In this document: piece after piece, positions 37,971-46,878 of the stretch | How positions within the stretch are numbered: position 1 is the stretch's first letter | Layout of the letters: every line of letters begins with the position of its first letter | Source of the DNA: Hominimerdicola alba | Lineage (GTDB): Bacteria > Bacillota > Clostridia > Oscillospirales > Ruminococcaceae | DNA length: 64,000 nt | Direction of reading: 5' to 3' | Assembly (NCBI RefSeq): GCF_900109655.1 | Contig: NZ_FOAT01000003.1 | Span: 200,321-264,320, forward strand | Notes under the pieces: model-generated | Databases searched by the model: none | What the model was told of the DNA's origin: nothing | Seen by the model: the letters and a program-made list of their open reading frames with translations, nothing else | Position numbers and translations under genes: made by a program

Positions 37971-38510
37971 ATGAAACCAATATTTTTGTGCGGCTTTATG
38001 GGCTGCGGTAAAAGCACCGTCGGAAAGATACTTGCAAAACGGCTGAAATGCCGCTGTATCGACCTTGACGACTATATCGAAGAACAAGAGGGCATGACTA
38101 TCCCCGAGATATTCGCACAGAAAGGCGAGCCCTATTTCAGAGAAAAAGAGACCGAAGCACTGGCGGCTTTCGGCAATATCGGCGGAGTTGTGGCAACAGG
38201 CGGCGGCGCGCTTTTGTCCGATAAGAACGGCGAGACCGCTAAAAATTCGGGAATGACTGTTTTTATCGACACCGATTTTGATGTCTGCTACGACCGCATC
38301 AAGGACGACCCTCACCGCCCCATTGCCGCAAGTTCCACCCGCGAACAGCTGAAAGCGCGTTTCGACGACAGAAAGCCGAAATATCAGGCTCATTCCCACT
38401 TCACCGTATCAGGCGGATATCCCCCCCTTGTGATAGCTGTGAAGATAGAGCGTATGTACAATAAATTCATAAACGGCAAAGCGCTGACTCAGGAGGAAGA
38501 TGATGGATAA
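37971..38510 (+). CDS. aroK: Shikimate kinase
   Basis: 179 residues. It phosphorylates shikimate in aromatic amino acid synthesis. Walker A is GFMGCGKSTVGK at about 8-19. The substrate-binding Asp is in CIDLDDYIE, followed by PEIFAQKGEPYFREKE and the ATGGGALL loop near 77. ATG follows GGGAGG. It overlaps the trmK start region by eight bases. No other aro genes are in the window. Confidence 0.93.
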   Translation: MKPIFLCGFMGCGKSTVGKILAKRLKCRCIDLDDYIEEQEGMTIPEIFAQKGEPYFREKETEALAAFGNIGGVVATGGGALLSDKNGETAKNSGMTVFIDTDFDVCYDRIKDDPHRPIAASSTREQLKARFDDRKPKYQAHSHFTVSGGYPPLVIAVKIERMYNKFINGKALTQEEDDG

Positions 38511-39177
38511 ACGTCTGCTGACCTGTGTTTCGCTGTGCAAAGGGCGTGTTATCGCCGATATCGGCACCGACCACGGATATCTCCCCTGCTATATGGCGGC
38601 TGAGGGTCTCTGCGATAAAGCCTATGCCTGCGACGTGGCTGAGAAGCCCCTTGAAAGCGCCGCTGCGCATATCGCCGAGAACGGTCTTGAAAGCAAAGTC
38701 ACGCCCATACTTTCCTGCGGGCTTGAAAAAATCCCGAATGATGGGCTTACGGATATAGTCATCGCGGGCATGGGGGGCGAACTGATAGTACGCATACTTG
38801 AAGACTGCCGGTGGCTGACATCAGCCGAGCCCGCCATAAACCTTGTTTTACAGCCCATGACAAAATGGGACACCCTCCGCCAATGGCTTTATTCAAACGG
38901 ATTCGAGGTAACAGCCGAAAAACCCTGTATCAGCGGACGTTTCGTATACTCCGTCATGCAGGCGGTGTACACAGGCAAAACGCCCGACTATCCCTGTGAC
39001 CTGAGATATCTTTTCTGCGGAAGAGTAAAAGCTGACGATGACGACGGCAGAGAATATCTGCAAAGGCAAGCAGTTCGCCTTGAAGCCTGCGCCAAGGGCA
39101 AACAGGCATCGGGCGACAACAGTACTGCCAACGATATGCAAGCGCTTTCCAAAGCACTGCGAGAGGAATGCGAATAA
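38503..39177 (+). CDS. trmK: tRNA m1A22 methyltransferase TrmK
   Basis: 224 residues from ATG 38503, six bases after AGGAGG (an ATG at 38500 is too close). A Rossmann SAM-binding motif VIADIGTDHGYLPCYMA lies near 15-31, and DIVIAGMGGELIVRILED near 85 is the family signature. It methylates N1 of adenosine 22 in tRNA. Tightly packed in the operon with aroK. Confidence 0.9.
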   Translation: MDKRLLTCVSLCKGRVIADIGTDHGYLPCYMAAEGLCDKAYACDVAEKPLESAAAHIAENGLESKVTPILSCGLEKIPNDGLTDIVIAGMGGELIVRILEDCRWLTSAEPAINLVLQPMTKWDTLRQWLYSNGFEVTAEKPCISGRFVYSVMQAVYTGKTPDYPCDLRYLFCGRVKADDDDGREYLQRQAVRLEACAKGKQASGDNSTANDMQALSKALREECE

Positions 39178-39197
39178 ATACCAAAAGGAGCGGTCGC

Positions 39198-39836
39198 ATG
39201 AAAAACGGAATCATCCCCGACCCAAATGTACTTCACCCCATAAAGGGCTACGATAAAGAGATCTACATAAAACCCGCGGTCACTTCAAAAAATATCATCG
39301 TCGGTGATTTTTCCTACATTGCCGACAGCGATTTTGAAAGCCATGTCACCCACCATTACGAGTGGCTGGGGGACAAGCTTATCATCGGCAAATTCTGCCA
39401 GATAGCGGCTGGTGTGGAATTCGTCATGAACGGCGCCAACCATCAGATGAATGCTGTTTCGACCTTCCCCTTCTATACCCTCGAAGGCTGGGATATGGCA
39501 CCTCCCGCCGTAGAAGACCTGCCCTTTAAAGGCGATACCGTGGTCGGAAACGATGTATGGATTGGTCAGAACGCGGTGATACTCCCCGGGGTACACATAG
39601 GCGACGGAGCGATAATCGGTGCAAACAGCGTTGTGGGCAGCGATGTTGAACCATATACCATCGTGGCAGGTGATCCCGCAAAGGTACTGCGCAAGCGTTT
39701 CGATGACGAACTTATCAGCTTGCTGCTGGCTTTCAGGTGGTGGGATAAAAGCATCGAGGAGATCAACAGTCTTATCCCTCTACTGACTTCAAGCAACATC
39801 GAAAAGGTCAGAGAAACGCTCAAAGAAGCGCTATAA
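39198..39836 (+). CDS. Vat/CatB-like xenobiotic O-acetyltransferase
   Basis: 212 residues from ATG 39198 (AAAAGGAG upstream). It is a left-handed beta-helix hexapeptide-repeat acetyltransferase. The opening PDPNVLHPIKGYDKEIYIKP, the catalytic His in MNGANHQMNAV near 80, and the hexapeptide run VVGNDVWIGQNAVILPGVHI near 115 match the streptogramin A/chloramphenicol acetyltransferase group. Members are also found as housekeeping genes, so resistance is not proven. Last gene of the operon. Confidence 0.87.
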   Translation: MKNGIIPDPNVLHPIKGYDKEIYIKPAVTSKNIIVGDFSYIADSDFESHVTHHYEWLGDKLIIGKFCQIAAGVEFVMNGANHQMNAVSTFPFYTLEGWDMAPPAVEDLPFKGDTVVGNDVWIGQNAVILPGVHIGDGAIIGANSVVGSDVEPYTIVAGDPAKVLRKRFDDELISLLLAFRWWDKSIEEINSLIPLLTSSNIEKVRETLKEAL

Positions 39837-39881
39837 TCATTACCGAATTATAAAAAGCCTGAAAATTTTCGTTTTGACCTC

Positions 39882-39910
39882 TTGACAATCGCACCATAGA
39901 GTGATATAAT
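39882..39910 (+). promoter_or_regulatory. Promoter of tRNA-Pro
   Basis: TTGACA (39882-39887), 17 bases, TATAAT (39905-39910) with extended TG, 29 bases before the tRNA. Confidence 0.85.
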
Positions 39911-39939
39911 ATTAAAGCTGCACGAAATACAGCGCAGAA

Positions 39940-40013
39940 CGAGACGTAACTCAGCTTGGTAGAGTGCTTGCTTTGGGAGCAAGATGCCGCAGGTTCGAAT
40001 CCTGTCGTCTCGA
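39940..40013 (+). tRNA. tRNA-Pro (TGG)
   Basis: 74 bases. Acceptor CGAGACG pairs with CGTCTCG. The anticodon loop TTTGGGA, flanked by CTTGC/GCAAG, gives TGG. The T loop is TTCGAAT. CCA is not encoded. Confidence 0.95.
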
Positions 40014-40064
40014 TTTTCACAAAAAAGCGAAATGTGAATAATTTGAAAACATTAAAAAATCCTA

Positions 40065-40093
40065 TTGACATCGAGCTAAAGTTGTGATATAAT
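40065..40093 (+). promoter_or_regulatory. Promoter of tRNA-Thr and tRNA-Tyr
   Basis: TTGACA (40065-40070), 17 bases, TATAAT (40088-40093), 53 bases before tRNA-Thr. Confidence 0.85.
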
Positions 40094-40146
40094 AATTAAG
40101 TCGTCAGGAGAGAGACGACAACTCGGAATACCGCTAATGAAGATTG

Positions 40147-40222
40147 GCTGGTGTAGCTCAGTTGGTAGAGCAGCTGATTTGTAATCAGCAGGTCGGGGGT
40201 TCAAGTCCGTCCACCAGCTCCA
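40147..40222 (+). tRNA. tRNA-Thr (TGT)
   Basis: 76 bases including an encoded CCA. Acceptor GCTGGTG pairs with CACCAGC. The anticodon loop TTTGTAA gives TGT. Confidence 0.95.
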
Positions 40223-40259
40223 GTTATATTCATTCGGGAAATATTCCGGGTGAATAAAT

Positions 40260-40344
40260 GGGAGAATTCCCGAGCGGCCAAAGGGGGCAGACTGTAAATC
40301 TGTTGCTTCTAGCTTCGATGGTTCGAATCCATCTTCTCCCACCA
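40260..40344 (+). tRNA. tRNA-Tyr (GTA)
   Basis: 85 bases including an encoded CCA. Acceptor GGGAGAA pairs with TTCTCCC. The anticodon loop CTGTAAA gives GTA. A long variable arm marks a class II tRNA. Confidence 0.95.
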
Positions 40345-40345
40345 G

Positions 40346-40378
40346 AAACGTCTTACAGAAATCTGTAAGACGTTTTTC
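40346..40378 (+). terminator. Terminator after the tRNA pair
   Basis: A perfect 14-bp stem, AAACGTCTTACAGA with its complement, is followed by a T run (TTTTTCTTTT). A second hairpin (AATACCCGTCA/TGACGGGTATT, 40390-40422) followed by a T run lies just downstream and may be a back-up. Confidence 0.9.
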
Positions 40379-40433
40379 TTTTGCATAGCAATACCCGTCA
40401 GCTTTTTGGCATGACGGGTATTTATTTTTTATA

Positions 40434-40532
40434 TGGTTATCCCGCTGACACACCTGACTTAAAATCGATCAAAGGAATATAATGAGAGTTTGGCGGTTAT
40501 CTTTTCCACCGCCTGCGGCGCGGAAAGATAAC
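40434..40532. repeat. Solitary IS1595-type end plus hairpin
   Basis: ATGGTTATCCCGCTGACACA (from 40434) matches the terminal inverted repeat of the IS at 49924-50945 and of the small element at 49845. No partner end was found nearby. A hairpin GTTATCTTTTCC/GGAAAGATAAC lies at 40496-40532. Probably the remnant of a non-autonomous relative. Confidence 0.55.
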
Positions 40533-40711
40533 GTCAGCATAATATATACCTATTATTCCGGCATTTTAAGTAGTGTGGTAAAGGGATAGTCAGATTTATT
40601 TTTTTCGGTCGATATTTTAAAATTCAACACACCAAAAATTCCCTGTAATATCACGACTGTATCGGTGTACAATATTATCGCAAGCCCGAATAAAACAAAA
40701 GGAGAAACAAA

Positions 40712-40960
40712 ATGAAAGGTGTAACAACTCAGCAGGGTAGAGAAACTCTCAACAAGTTCAAGATGGAGGCAGCAAACGAGGTAGGTGTAGACCTGAAGCA
40801 GGGCTACAACGGCGATCTCACCTCCAGAGAAGCAGGTTCCGTTGGTGGTCAGATGGTCAATATGATGAGCACAGAACAACAATGGTCTTTTACACGTAAA
40901 AATGCCCGAAAGATCGGGCATTCAGAGACTTTTTCACTGTCCGTTCAAGTTGGCATTTAG
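40712..40960 (+). CDS. Alpha/beta small acid-soluble spore protein, extended
   Basis: 82 residues. The first 57 are a SASP: LNKFKMEAANEVGVDLKQGY then NGDLTSREAGSVGGQMV, which bind and protect spore DNA and contain the GPR cleavage region. Family members usually end soon after the GGQMV segment. Here residue 58 is Trp (TGG, 40883-40885) and 24 further residues read through a hairpin (AATGCCCGA/TCGGGCATT, 40901-40922), suggesting loss of a TAG or TGA stop. ATG follows AAAGGAGAAAC. Target of the GPR protease encoded at 4868. Confidence 0.88.
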   Translation: MKGVTTQQGRETLNKFKMEAANEVGVDLKQGYNGDLTSREAGSVGGQMVNMMSTEQQWSFTRKNARKIGHSETFSLSVQVGI

Positions 40961-41330
40961 GCACTTTTTAATGCTAAATGTTTTTATGCAATTAACTTAT
41001 TATTTGCCTTATTGTAAAATATATTACATCAAATAACATTCTAAATGTCACATTAGTAAATTTGCTGATATTCATATTCTTATAGAAAATTACGTTTTAT
41101 CCATAACTCTTTATGATTGATGGATAAAGCGTAGAAAACTAAAAAGAGACCCTGACTGGATCATCAACATTCCGTCAGGATCTCTTTTTTGATGTGCATA
41201 ATATATGCACTTAAGCTGATGCTTTATCGGTCACTAATTTCCCTTATTGATAAAAACTATTGTTAATACTCTCAGTTGACATTAATTGTCACTATAATCG
41301 CGAATTTAATTAATATTCAATCGAAATATT
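40961..41330. other. AT-rich gap with one terminator
   Basis: No gene is seen. A strong hairpin, AAAAAGAGA-CCCTGAC with GTCAGGATCTCTTTTTT (41141-41190), is a terminator for transcription in either direction. It separates the SASP from the CRISPR locus. Confidence 0.6.
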
Positions 41331-41359
41331 TTGACTTTGCACAAATAATGTGATATAAT
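41331..41359 (+). promoter_or_regulatory. Candidate cas9 promoter
   Basis: TTGACT (41331-41336), 17 bases, TATAAT (41354-41359) with extended TG. It is the only good plus-strand promoter ahead of cas9 and lies upstream of the whole tracrRNA gene, so the cas9 leader (about 170 bases) would be complementary to the tracrRNA. Confidence 0.65.
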
Positions 41360-41375
41360 TTTTTTACCATATAAA

Positions 41376-41498
41376 GAAAAAATCCTTGTCAAAGACAAGG
41401 ATAAATGCACAACACTTGTGCGAACGACTTGCGTCGAACGATTTGGATAATTCTTTATTTGAACTCGTAGTGTAATTTTATAGGGTAGTAATTCCTAT
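41376..41498 (-). ncRNA. tracrRNA of the type II-A CRISPR system
   Basis: On the plus strand, 41467-41490 is a 24-base exact match to the CRISPR repeat (GTAGTGTAATTTTATAGGGT...). The minus-strand transcript therefore carries an anti-repeat. Downstream on the minus strand come a nexus-like region (GAGTTCAAATAAAG, then CGACGCAAGTCG at 41436-41425), a hairpin GCACAAGTGTTGTGC (41421-41407) and a terminator ATCCTTGTC/GACAAGGAT with a T run. Its promoter is at 41505-41533. Estimated length about 120 bases. It guides crRNA maturation and loading of Cas9. Confidence 0.9.
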
Positions 41499-41504
41499 GT
41501 ATTT

Positions 41505-41533
41505 ATACTATCACAAAAAGGGAGATTTGTCAA
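41505..41533 (-). promoter_or_regulatory. tracrRNA promoter
   Basis: Minus strand: TTGACA (41533-41528), exactly 17 bases, TAGTAT (41510-41505). The -35 box directly abuts the GTG start codon of cas9 at 41534. Confidence 0.82.
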
Positions 41534-44500
41534 GTGGCAAATGGAAAAATATATCTGGGACTTGATATAGGAACAAATTCCGTGGGTTGGGCGGTTACAG
41601 ATGCGAACTACACGCTCAAAAAGTTTAAAAGCAATCTTATGTGGGGCGTTAACCTTTTTGAGAAATCTCAGAAATCACAGCAATCATTGTCATCTATAAG
41701 GCGCTCATTCAGAACAGCTCGTCGCAGACTTGACAGACGTAAGCAGCGTGTTTGTCTCTTACAGGAATTATTTGCCGCTGATATACTGAAAACGGATCCC
41801 ATATTTTTTATGAGACTCAAAGAAAGTGCCCTTTTACCCGAAGATTCCGAACATAGAGAACATAATATCTTCTTTGATGATAAAAACTACGGAGATAAAG
41901 AATATTTCAAAGAATACCCAACAATACATCACCTGATATGCGAGCTTATGACTAATGATTCTCCGCATGACATCAGGCTGGTTTATTATGCCTGCGCATA
42001 TATTCTTGCGCACAGAGGTCACTTCCTGTTTTCTGTAAGCAAGGACAACATAGATAAAATAACCGAATTTGAAGATATCTATGATGGTTATTATACTGCA
42101 CTGTCGGAGCTATGCGATGTCCCCGCATTTGATAAAGATGCTGCAGGAATGTCTGAAATACTTAAAAAACATATTTCGGTCAAAGAGAAAACAAAAGAGA
42201 TCGAACAGCTGTTGTTTGGTAAAAAAGCACCCAAAGCTGATGAGGGTGATGTAATTGCGTATGATAAACTTGTTTCTTTCATAAGCGGCGGGATCGTCAA
42301 GCTTTCTGATATGTTCTGCAAAGAAGAGTATAAAGATCTTGAAAAGAATTCAATTTGCGTAAAGAACACTGATCTATCAGATACACTTGAAATGCTTACC
42401 GGACAGATAGATGAACTGCATCTTGAACTTTTGGTCAAAGTCAAAGCTATGTATGACTGGTTTCTGCTTGTGGATATTTTAAACGGGCATAAGATGATAT
42501 CTAAGTCCAAGGTCGAGATTTACGAACAGCATAAAGCTGATCTGAAATCATTAAAATACTTAGTTAAAAAATATTTGAACAGAAATGATTATAATGAAAT
42601 ATTCCGCTACGCATCAGATAAAGCCAATTATGCTTCATATGTATACAACCGGAAAAATGTTTCTGATGAAAAAGTAAGTGTAAATTTTAGTAAAAATGAT
42701 TCATCAAATGATAGAAAGAGCCAAACTGCTTTTTGTAAATTCATTAAAAAGTATCTTGATAAGATCGTTTCTGCTGATGAAGATAAAGAATGTTATGATG
42801 ACTTATACAAAAAATGCGAAAACGCGGATCTGTGCCCTAAACAGGTAACGACCGACAACCGCGTTATACCCTATCAGCTTTATTATGCCGAACTCAAAAA
42901 AATACTTGAAAACGCAAGCAAATACCTACCGTTCTTGAACAAGAGCGACAGCTATGGAACTGTAGCGGATAAAATTCTGTCTATAATGGAATTCAAAGTT
43001 CCGTATTATGTGGGTCCTTTAGTGAATGAGAAGAAGAGCAGATTTGCATGGATGATAAGAAAAAAAGATGGCAAAATATATCCTTGGAATTTCAGTGAGA
43101 TGATCGATGAAGATGCATCAGAGAATAAATTTATCCGCAAAATGACCTGCAAATGAACTTACATGGCAGGTGAAGATGTTTTACCTAAATATTCCCTGCT
43201 TTATTCCAAATTCAACGTACTGAATGAGATCAATAATATCAAAGTTAATGGTGAGCCTATTTCAGTAGAAATAAAGCAAAAACTGTATCAGGATAAGTTT
43301 GTGTCTTCAAGGGCTAAGGTAACCAAGAAACGTATCGCTGAGTATTTAATGTCTATTGGAGAATTCTCAGGCAAAATCGAGATAACGGGCATAGATGATA
43401 ATGTAAAGTCTTCTCTCAGCTCGTATCATGATTTTAAAAGAATACTTGAGCAAGGAATCATTTCTGAAAATGATGCTGAAAGAATAATAGAGCGTATAAC
43501 TGTTACAACTGATACCAAGCGTCTGAAAAAATGGTTGAAAGAAAATTTCGTTCAGCTCAGCAACGATGATATATCCTATTTATCCAAGCTGAAATACAAA
43601 GACTACGGAAGACTGTCAAGGAGATTTCTGGAGGAATTGTATGATGTTGACCCTGACAGTGGCGAGATGTTAAGCGAAAGCAATATCATATCAAGGCTTT
43701 GGGAAACGAATGATAATCTGATGCAGCTGCTAAGTTCTAAATACAAATATTCGGATTCACTTGAATCATATAACTGTGATTATTATGATCAGCCTGAAAA
43801 TAAAAAGAGTTTAGATGAGCGCTTGAAAGAAATTTATCTTGCTCCTGCTGTTCGATGTTCTGTTACTCGTACCCTTGATATTGTAAATGAACTTAAAGCG
43901 ATCCTGAAAAGATCTCCTGACAAGGTCTTTATTGAGATGGCAAGAGGCGAAGGTGAAACTCCCAAGGGAAAACGTACAATTTCCAGAAGAGAACAGCTTA
44001 ATGCCTTTCTTGCCGAAATCGACGCAAATGATCGTGATGCGCTTCAAAACCGTCTTGATAACTGTGAGGACGGCAAACTGCGCAGTGAAAAGTATTTCCT
44101 TTATTTTATGCAGCTAGGCAAGTGTGCCTACACGGGTAAAACTATAAGCTTCGAAGAGCTTGAAGACAACCAGAAATGGAATATAGACCATATCTGGCCG
44201 CAGGCTAAGATAAAGGATGACAGTCTTGAAAACAAGGTCCTTGTTGATTCAAATGCCAACGGTTCAAAGGGTGATAGATATCCTATTGATCCCGAGATAC
44301 GCAAAAAGATGTCACCATTCTGGAAAAGCCTGCATGAAAAGAAAATGATGGGCGATAAAAAGTTTAACAGATTAATGAGGAATACCGCTTTCACAGAAGA
44401 TGAGTTATCCGGTTTTATTGCTCGGCAGTTAGTTGAAACAAGACAGTCCACCAAGGCAGTTGCAGCTGTTTTGAAAGAACTTCTGCCTGAGACAGATATA

Positions 44501-45670
44501 GTTTATGTAAAAGCAGGGCTTGTGTCTGAATTCAGACAGGAAATGGATATGCTCAAATGTCGTGAAGTCAACGATCTTCATCATGCTAAGGATGCATATC
44601 TTAATATTGTGATGGGCAATATTTACAATACACGTTTTACAAAAGATCCACGGAATTTCGTTAGCAAGGAAAGAAATTATTCTATCAAACTGACGACCCT
44701 CATATCAAAAAAGATTGAGAGAAACGGCGAAGTCGCATGGGATCCGTCAAACTCCTTTGATACTGTCAAAAAGATGATGGCAAAAAATAGCATAAGATAT
44801 GTACGTTATACCTATAAACGCAAGGGTGGATTGTTCAACCAGATGCCCGAACGTAAAAAGGAAGGTCTTGTCCCGAGAAAGCAGGATTTGGTCGCTGTGA
44901 AGTATGGCGGCTATAACAATACATCTGCTGCTTATTTTTCACTGGTTAAATGTCTCGGCGGATCTATTGTAATTGTTCCTATAGAGCTGATGGTAATTAA
45001 AGCAATCGAAGATGATCTTTCATTTGCCTGCAAGTACGTAGCCGAACAGCTGTCAGATATCCTATCAAAAAACATTACCGAAGATATGGTGTCATTCCCT
45101 CTAAAACAGCGTATTCTTAAAATCAATACATTGTTGGAGATCGATGGTTTCCGATGCAATATCGTCCAGAAATCAAATAAAGGAAGACAAATTGTAGTAT
45201 CTTCGGCTGAATCGCTTATAATAGATCCAACGAGTTATAATTATGTAAAGAAAATCTCTGCATACTTAGAGAAAAGTGAAAAGGGCAAAAAATTTGAACC
45301 GAGTGTATACAGTGGGATCTCTCACGAAAGCAACATCTCACTTTTTGATACATTAGTAGATAAGATGAAAAACAAGCCGTATAACCTTTTCCTTTCAAAA
45401 ATCGAAAAAAAGATCTCCGCTAAAAGAGATGTATTCATAAAATTATCTTTGACGGAGCAGGTCTTGCTTTTGATTAATATGATAAAGCTTCTTAAAACAG
45501 GGCGCTCTACCGGATGTGATCTTAAATTGCTAGGCGAAAGCGGACAGGCAGGTGTAATTACAATCAATTCAGATATTACAAAAATATCTGGCAGAAAATC
45601 AATAAATATCATAGATCAATCACCGACCGGTCTATTTGAAAAGAAATCTGAAAATCTGCTTGACTTATGA
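41534..45670 (+). pseudogene. cas9: Type II-A Cas9, interrupted by one in-frame TGA
   Basis: 1,378 codons plus stop if the TGA at 43154-43156 (codon 541) is read through. Otherwise a 540-residue N-terminal piece and a separate open frame from 43163 (835 residues), same frame. Start is GTG 41534 after GGGAG. RuvC-I YLGLDIGTNSVGWAV (Asp11), Arg-rich bridge helix RRSFRTARRRLDRRKQR, RuvC-II FIEMARGEGET (Glu801), HNH WNIDHIWPQAK (His886), RuvC-III NDLHHAKDAYLN (His1017, Asp1020) and the C-terminal TGLFEKK are all intact. The family reads M-T-x-K-C-T-Y at the break. Here it is MTCK-stop-TYMAGED, so a Cys codon probably became TGA. No ribosome site is visible before 43163. Other genes here use TGA as stop, so general recoding is unlikely. 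Confidence 0.93.
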
Positions 45671-46242
45671 GCTGGAGAACTGTAGTCATAACCAAAAGAG
45701 CAAAAATGGATCTTAAAACAGGGTATCTCGTGGTGAGGTGTGAAGATGATGTCAAAAAGATACATCTTGATGAGATCGCTGTCCTCATCATCGAGAATAC
45801 TGCTGTTTCTATAACAGGCTGTCTTATAGCTGCACTTTCAGAAAAAAAGATAAAGGTCATATTTTGCGACGAGAAACGTGATCCTTCGTGCGAACTCGTA
45901 TCGTACTATGGCAGTCATGACACTTCTGCAAAGCTTAGAGAACAGATAAGGTGGAATGATGAAATTAAGAGCAGTGTTTGGACGAAGATAGTTGCTGAAA
46001 AAATAAGAAAACAATCAGAGCTTCTTCTTGAATCAGGTCACAACAACGAATCAGCTATGCTGGCGGATTATATAAGTAATATGAAATATGCCGATGTCAC
46101 AAACCGGGAAGGTCACGCCGCAAAGGTGTATTTCAACGCTTTGTTCGGGAAAGGCTTTACACGCACTCAGCAGACGATGATCTTATATTTGACTTTCCCG
46201 ATGATATCAACGGGATACTTAAAGCATTTAATGTCAGGTTGA
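45667..46242 (+). pseudogene. cas1: Cas1, truncated by deletion
   Basis: The first ~166 residues (to about 46164) are type II Cas1: SWRTVVITKRAKMDLKTGY, VSITGCLIAALSEKKIKVIF and NREGHAAKVYFNALFGKGF, with the conserved Glu before GHAAK. Full Cas1 is about 290 residues. After GKGFTR the frame continues into 26 unrelated residues, because the DNA has jumped into csn2 in a different frame. The missing C-terminal half holds the His and Asp metal ligands of the integrase, so this should be inactive. ATGA overlap with the cas9 stop. Confidence 0.9.
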
Positions 46243-46487
46243 ATGACAGAGAGATGACTCTGCCTGAAAAAATAATGGAGTATATGCTGATCTCAGAAAA
46301 GCTTAAAGGTACGAAGGTATTTGTCACTGTAAATATGAGAAGCTATATTACTGATGAAAAAATCGAGCAGCTTTTCAAAAGTGTTCTGCTGCATAAGATC
46401 AACCTGATATGCATCGAAAACAAAGAATATTCGCGTCTTGATACAGAAAAGGTAATCATAATAGATGAAGATATGTGTGTTATATAA
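46167..46487 (+). pseudogene. csn2: Csn2 C-terminal remnant
   Basis: Reading in frame from about 46167 gives ADDDLIFDFPDDINGILKAF and then, from 46239, NDREMTLPEKIMEYMLISEK, VFVTVNMRSYITDEKIEQLF and LICIENKEYSRLDTEKVII with the ending DEDMCVI. This pattern (a V-N-x-x-SYLT-like loop, a late IEN, and D-E-D at the end) is that of type II-A Csn2. Roughly the first 110 residues are absent, as is all of cas2. ATG 46239 gives an 82-residue open frame but no good ribosome site. Confidence 0.82.
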
Positions 46488-46492
46488 ATTTG

Positions 46493-46560
46493 TTGACTTT
46501 CAATGAAATCGGTAGTATAATAAAAGTATAAACCCATAAAATTACACTAATGAGTAGTGT
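46493..46560 (+). promoter_or_regulatory. CRISPR leader with promoter and anti-repeat hairpin
   Basis: TTGACT (46493-46498), 17 bases, TATAAT (46516-46521) points into the array. Just after the expected start, ATAAAATTACACTA (46536-46549) is the exact reverse complement of 14 bases of the repeat and forms part of a 6-bp hairpin (ACACTA-ATGAG-TAGTGT, 46544-46560). Confidence 0.72.
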
Positions 46561-46578
46561 CATTATCTCAGATTTGAG

Positions 46579-46878
46579 GTTTGAGAGTAGTGTAATTTTA
46601 TAGGGTAGTAAAACCCACCACAGAGTACTCGGCTCAGAACAGTAGTTTGAGAGTAGTGTAATTTTATAGGGTAGTAAAACAGCGCGCAGCCGAAGATATA
46701 CATGGCGACGGTTTGAGAGTAGTGTAATTTTATAGGGTAGTAAAACAACTTGGAGCGTATGATGTACGCCACATCAGTTTGAGAGTAGTGTAATTTTATA
46801 GGGTAGTAAAACTCTCCGCCCACCTGAACAACATCACCTGCTGTTTGAGAGTAGTGTAATTTTATAGGGTAGTAAAAC
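46579..46878 (+). CRISPR. CRISPR array 1 (five repeats, four spacers)
   Basis: Five identical 36-bp repeats starting GTTTGAGAGTAGTGTAAT and ending GGGTAGTAAAAC begin at 46579, 46645, 46711, 46777 and 46843. The four spacers are all exactly 30 bp. A further 30 bases (46879-46908) look like a fifth spacer with no repeat after it, so the array is cut. The GTTTGAGAG start fits type II-A crRNA on the plus strand and the tracrRNA at 41376. Confidence 0.97.

Noticed and set aside
38500-38758. Alternative frame inside trmK with helical-looking peptides
   Set aside because: It overlaps a well-supported methyltransferase gene and has no ribosome site of its own.
40076-40453. Minus-strand open frame across the tRNA cluster
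   Set aside because: It covers tRNA-Thr and tRNA-Tyr in antisense. Peptides such as VEDGFEPSKLEATDLQSA are a well-known artefact of reverse-translated tRNAs.
43157-43200. Bacterial SECIS element after the cas9 TGA
   Set aside because: Only a weak 4-bp stem (ACAT/ATGT) could be drawn. No typical bulged loop was seen, so selenocysteine is a low-probability option.
41534-45670. TGA read as Trp or another sense codon genome-wide
   Set aside because: Many intact genes here end in TGA (for example 19262 and 45670), and Trp is encoded by TGG throughout, so the code is standard.
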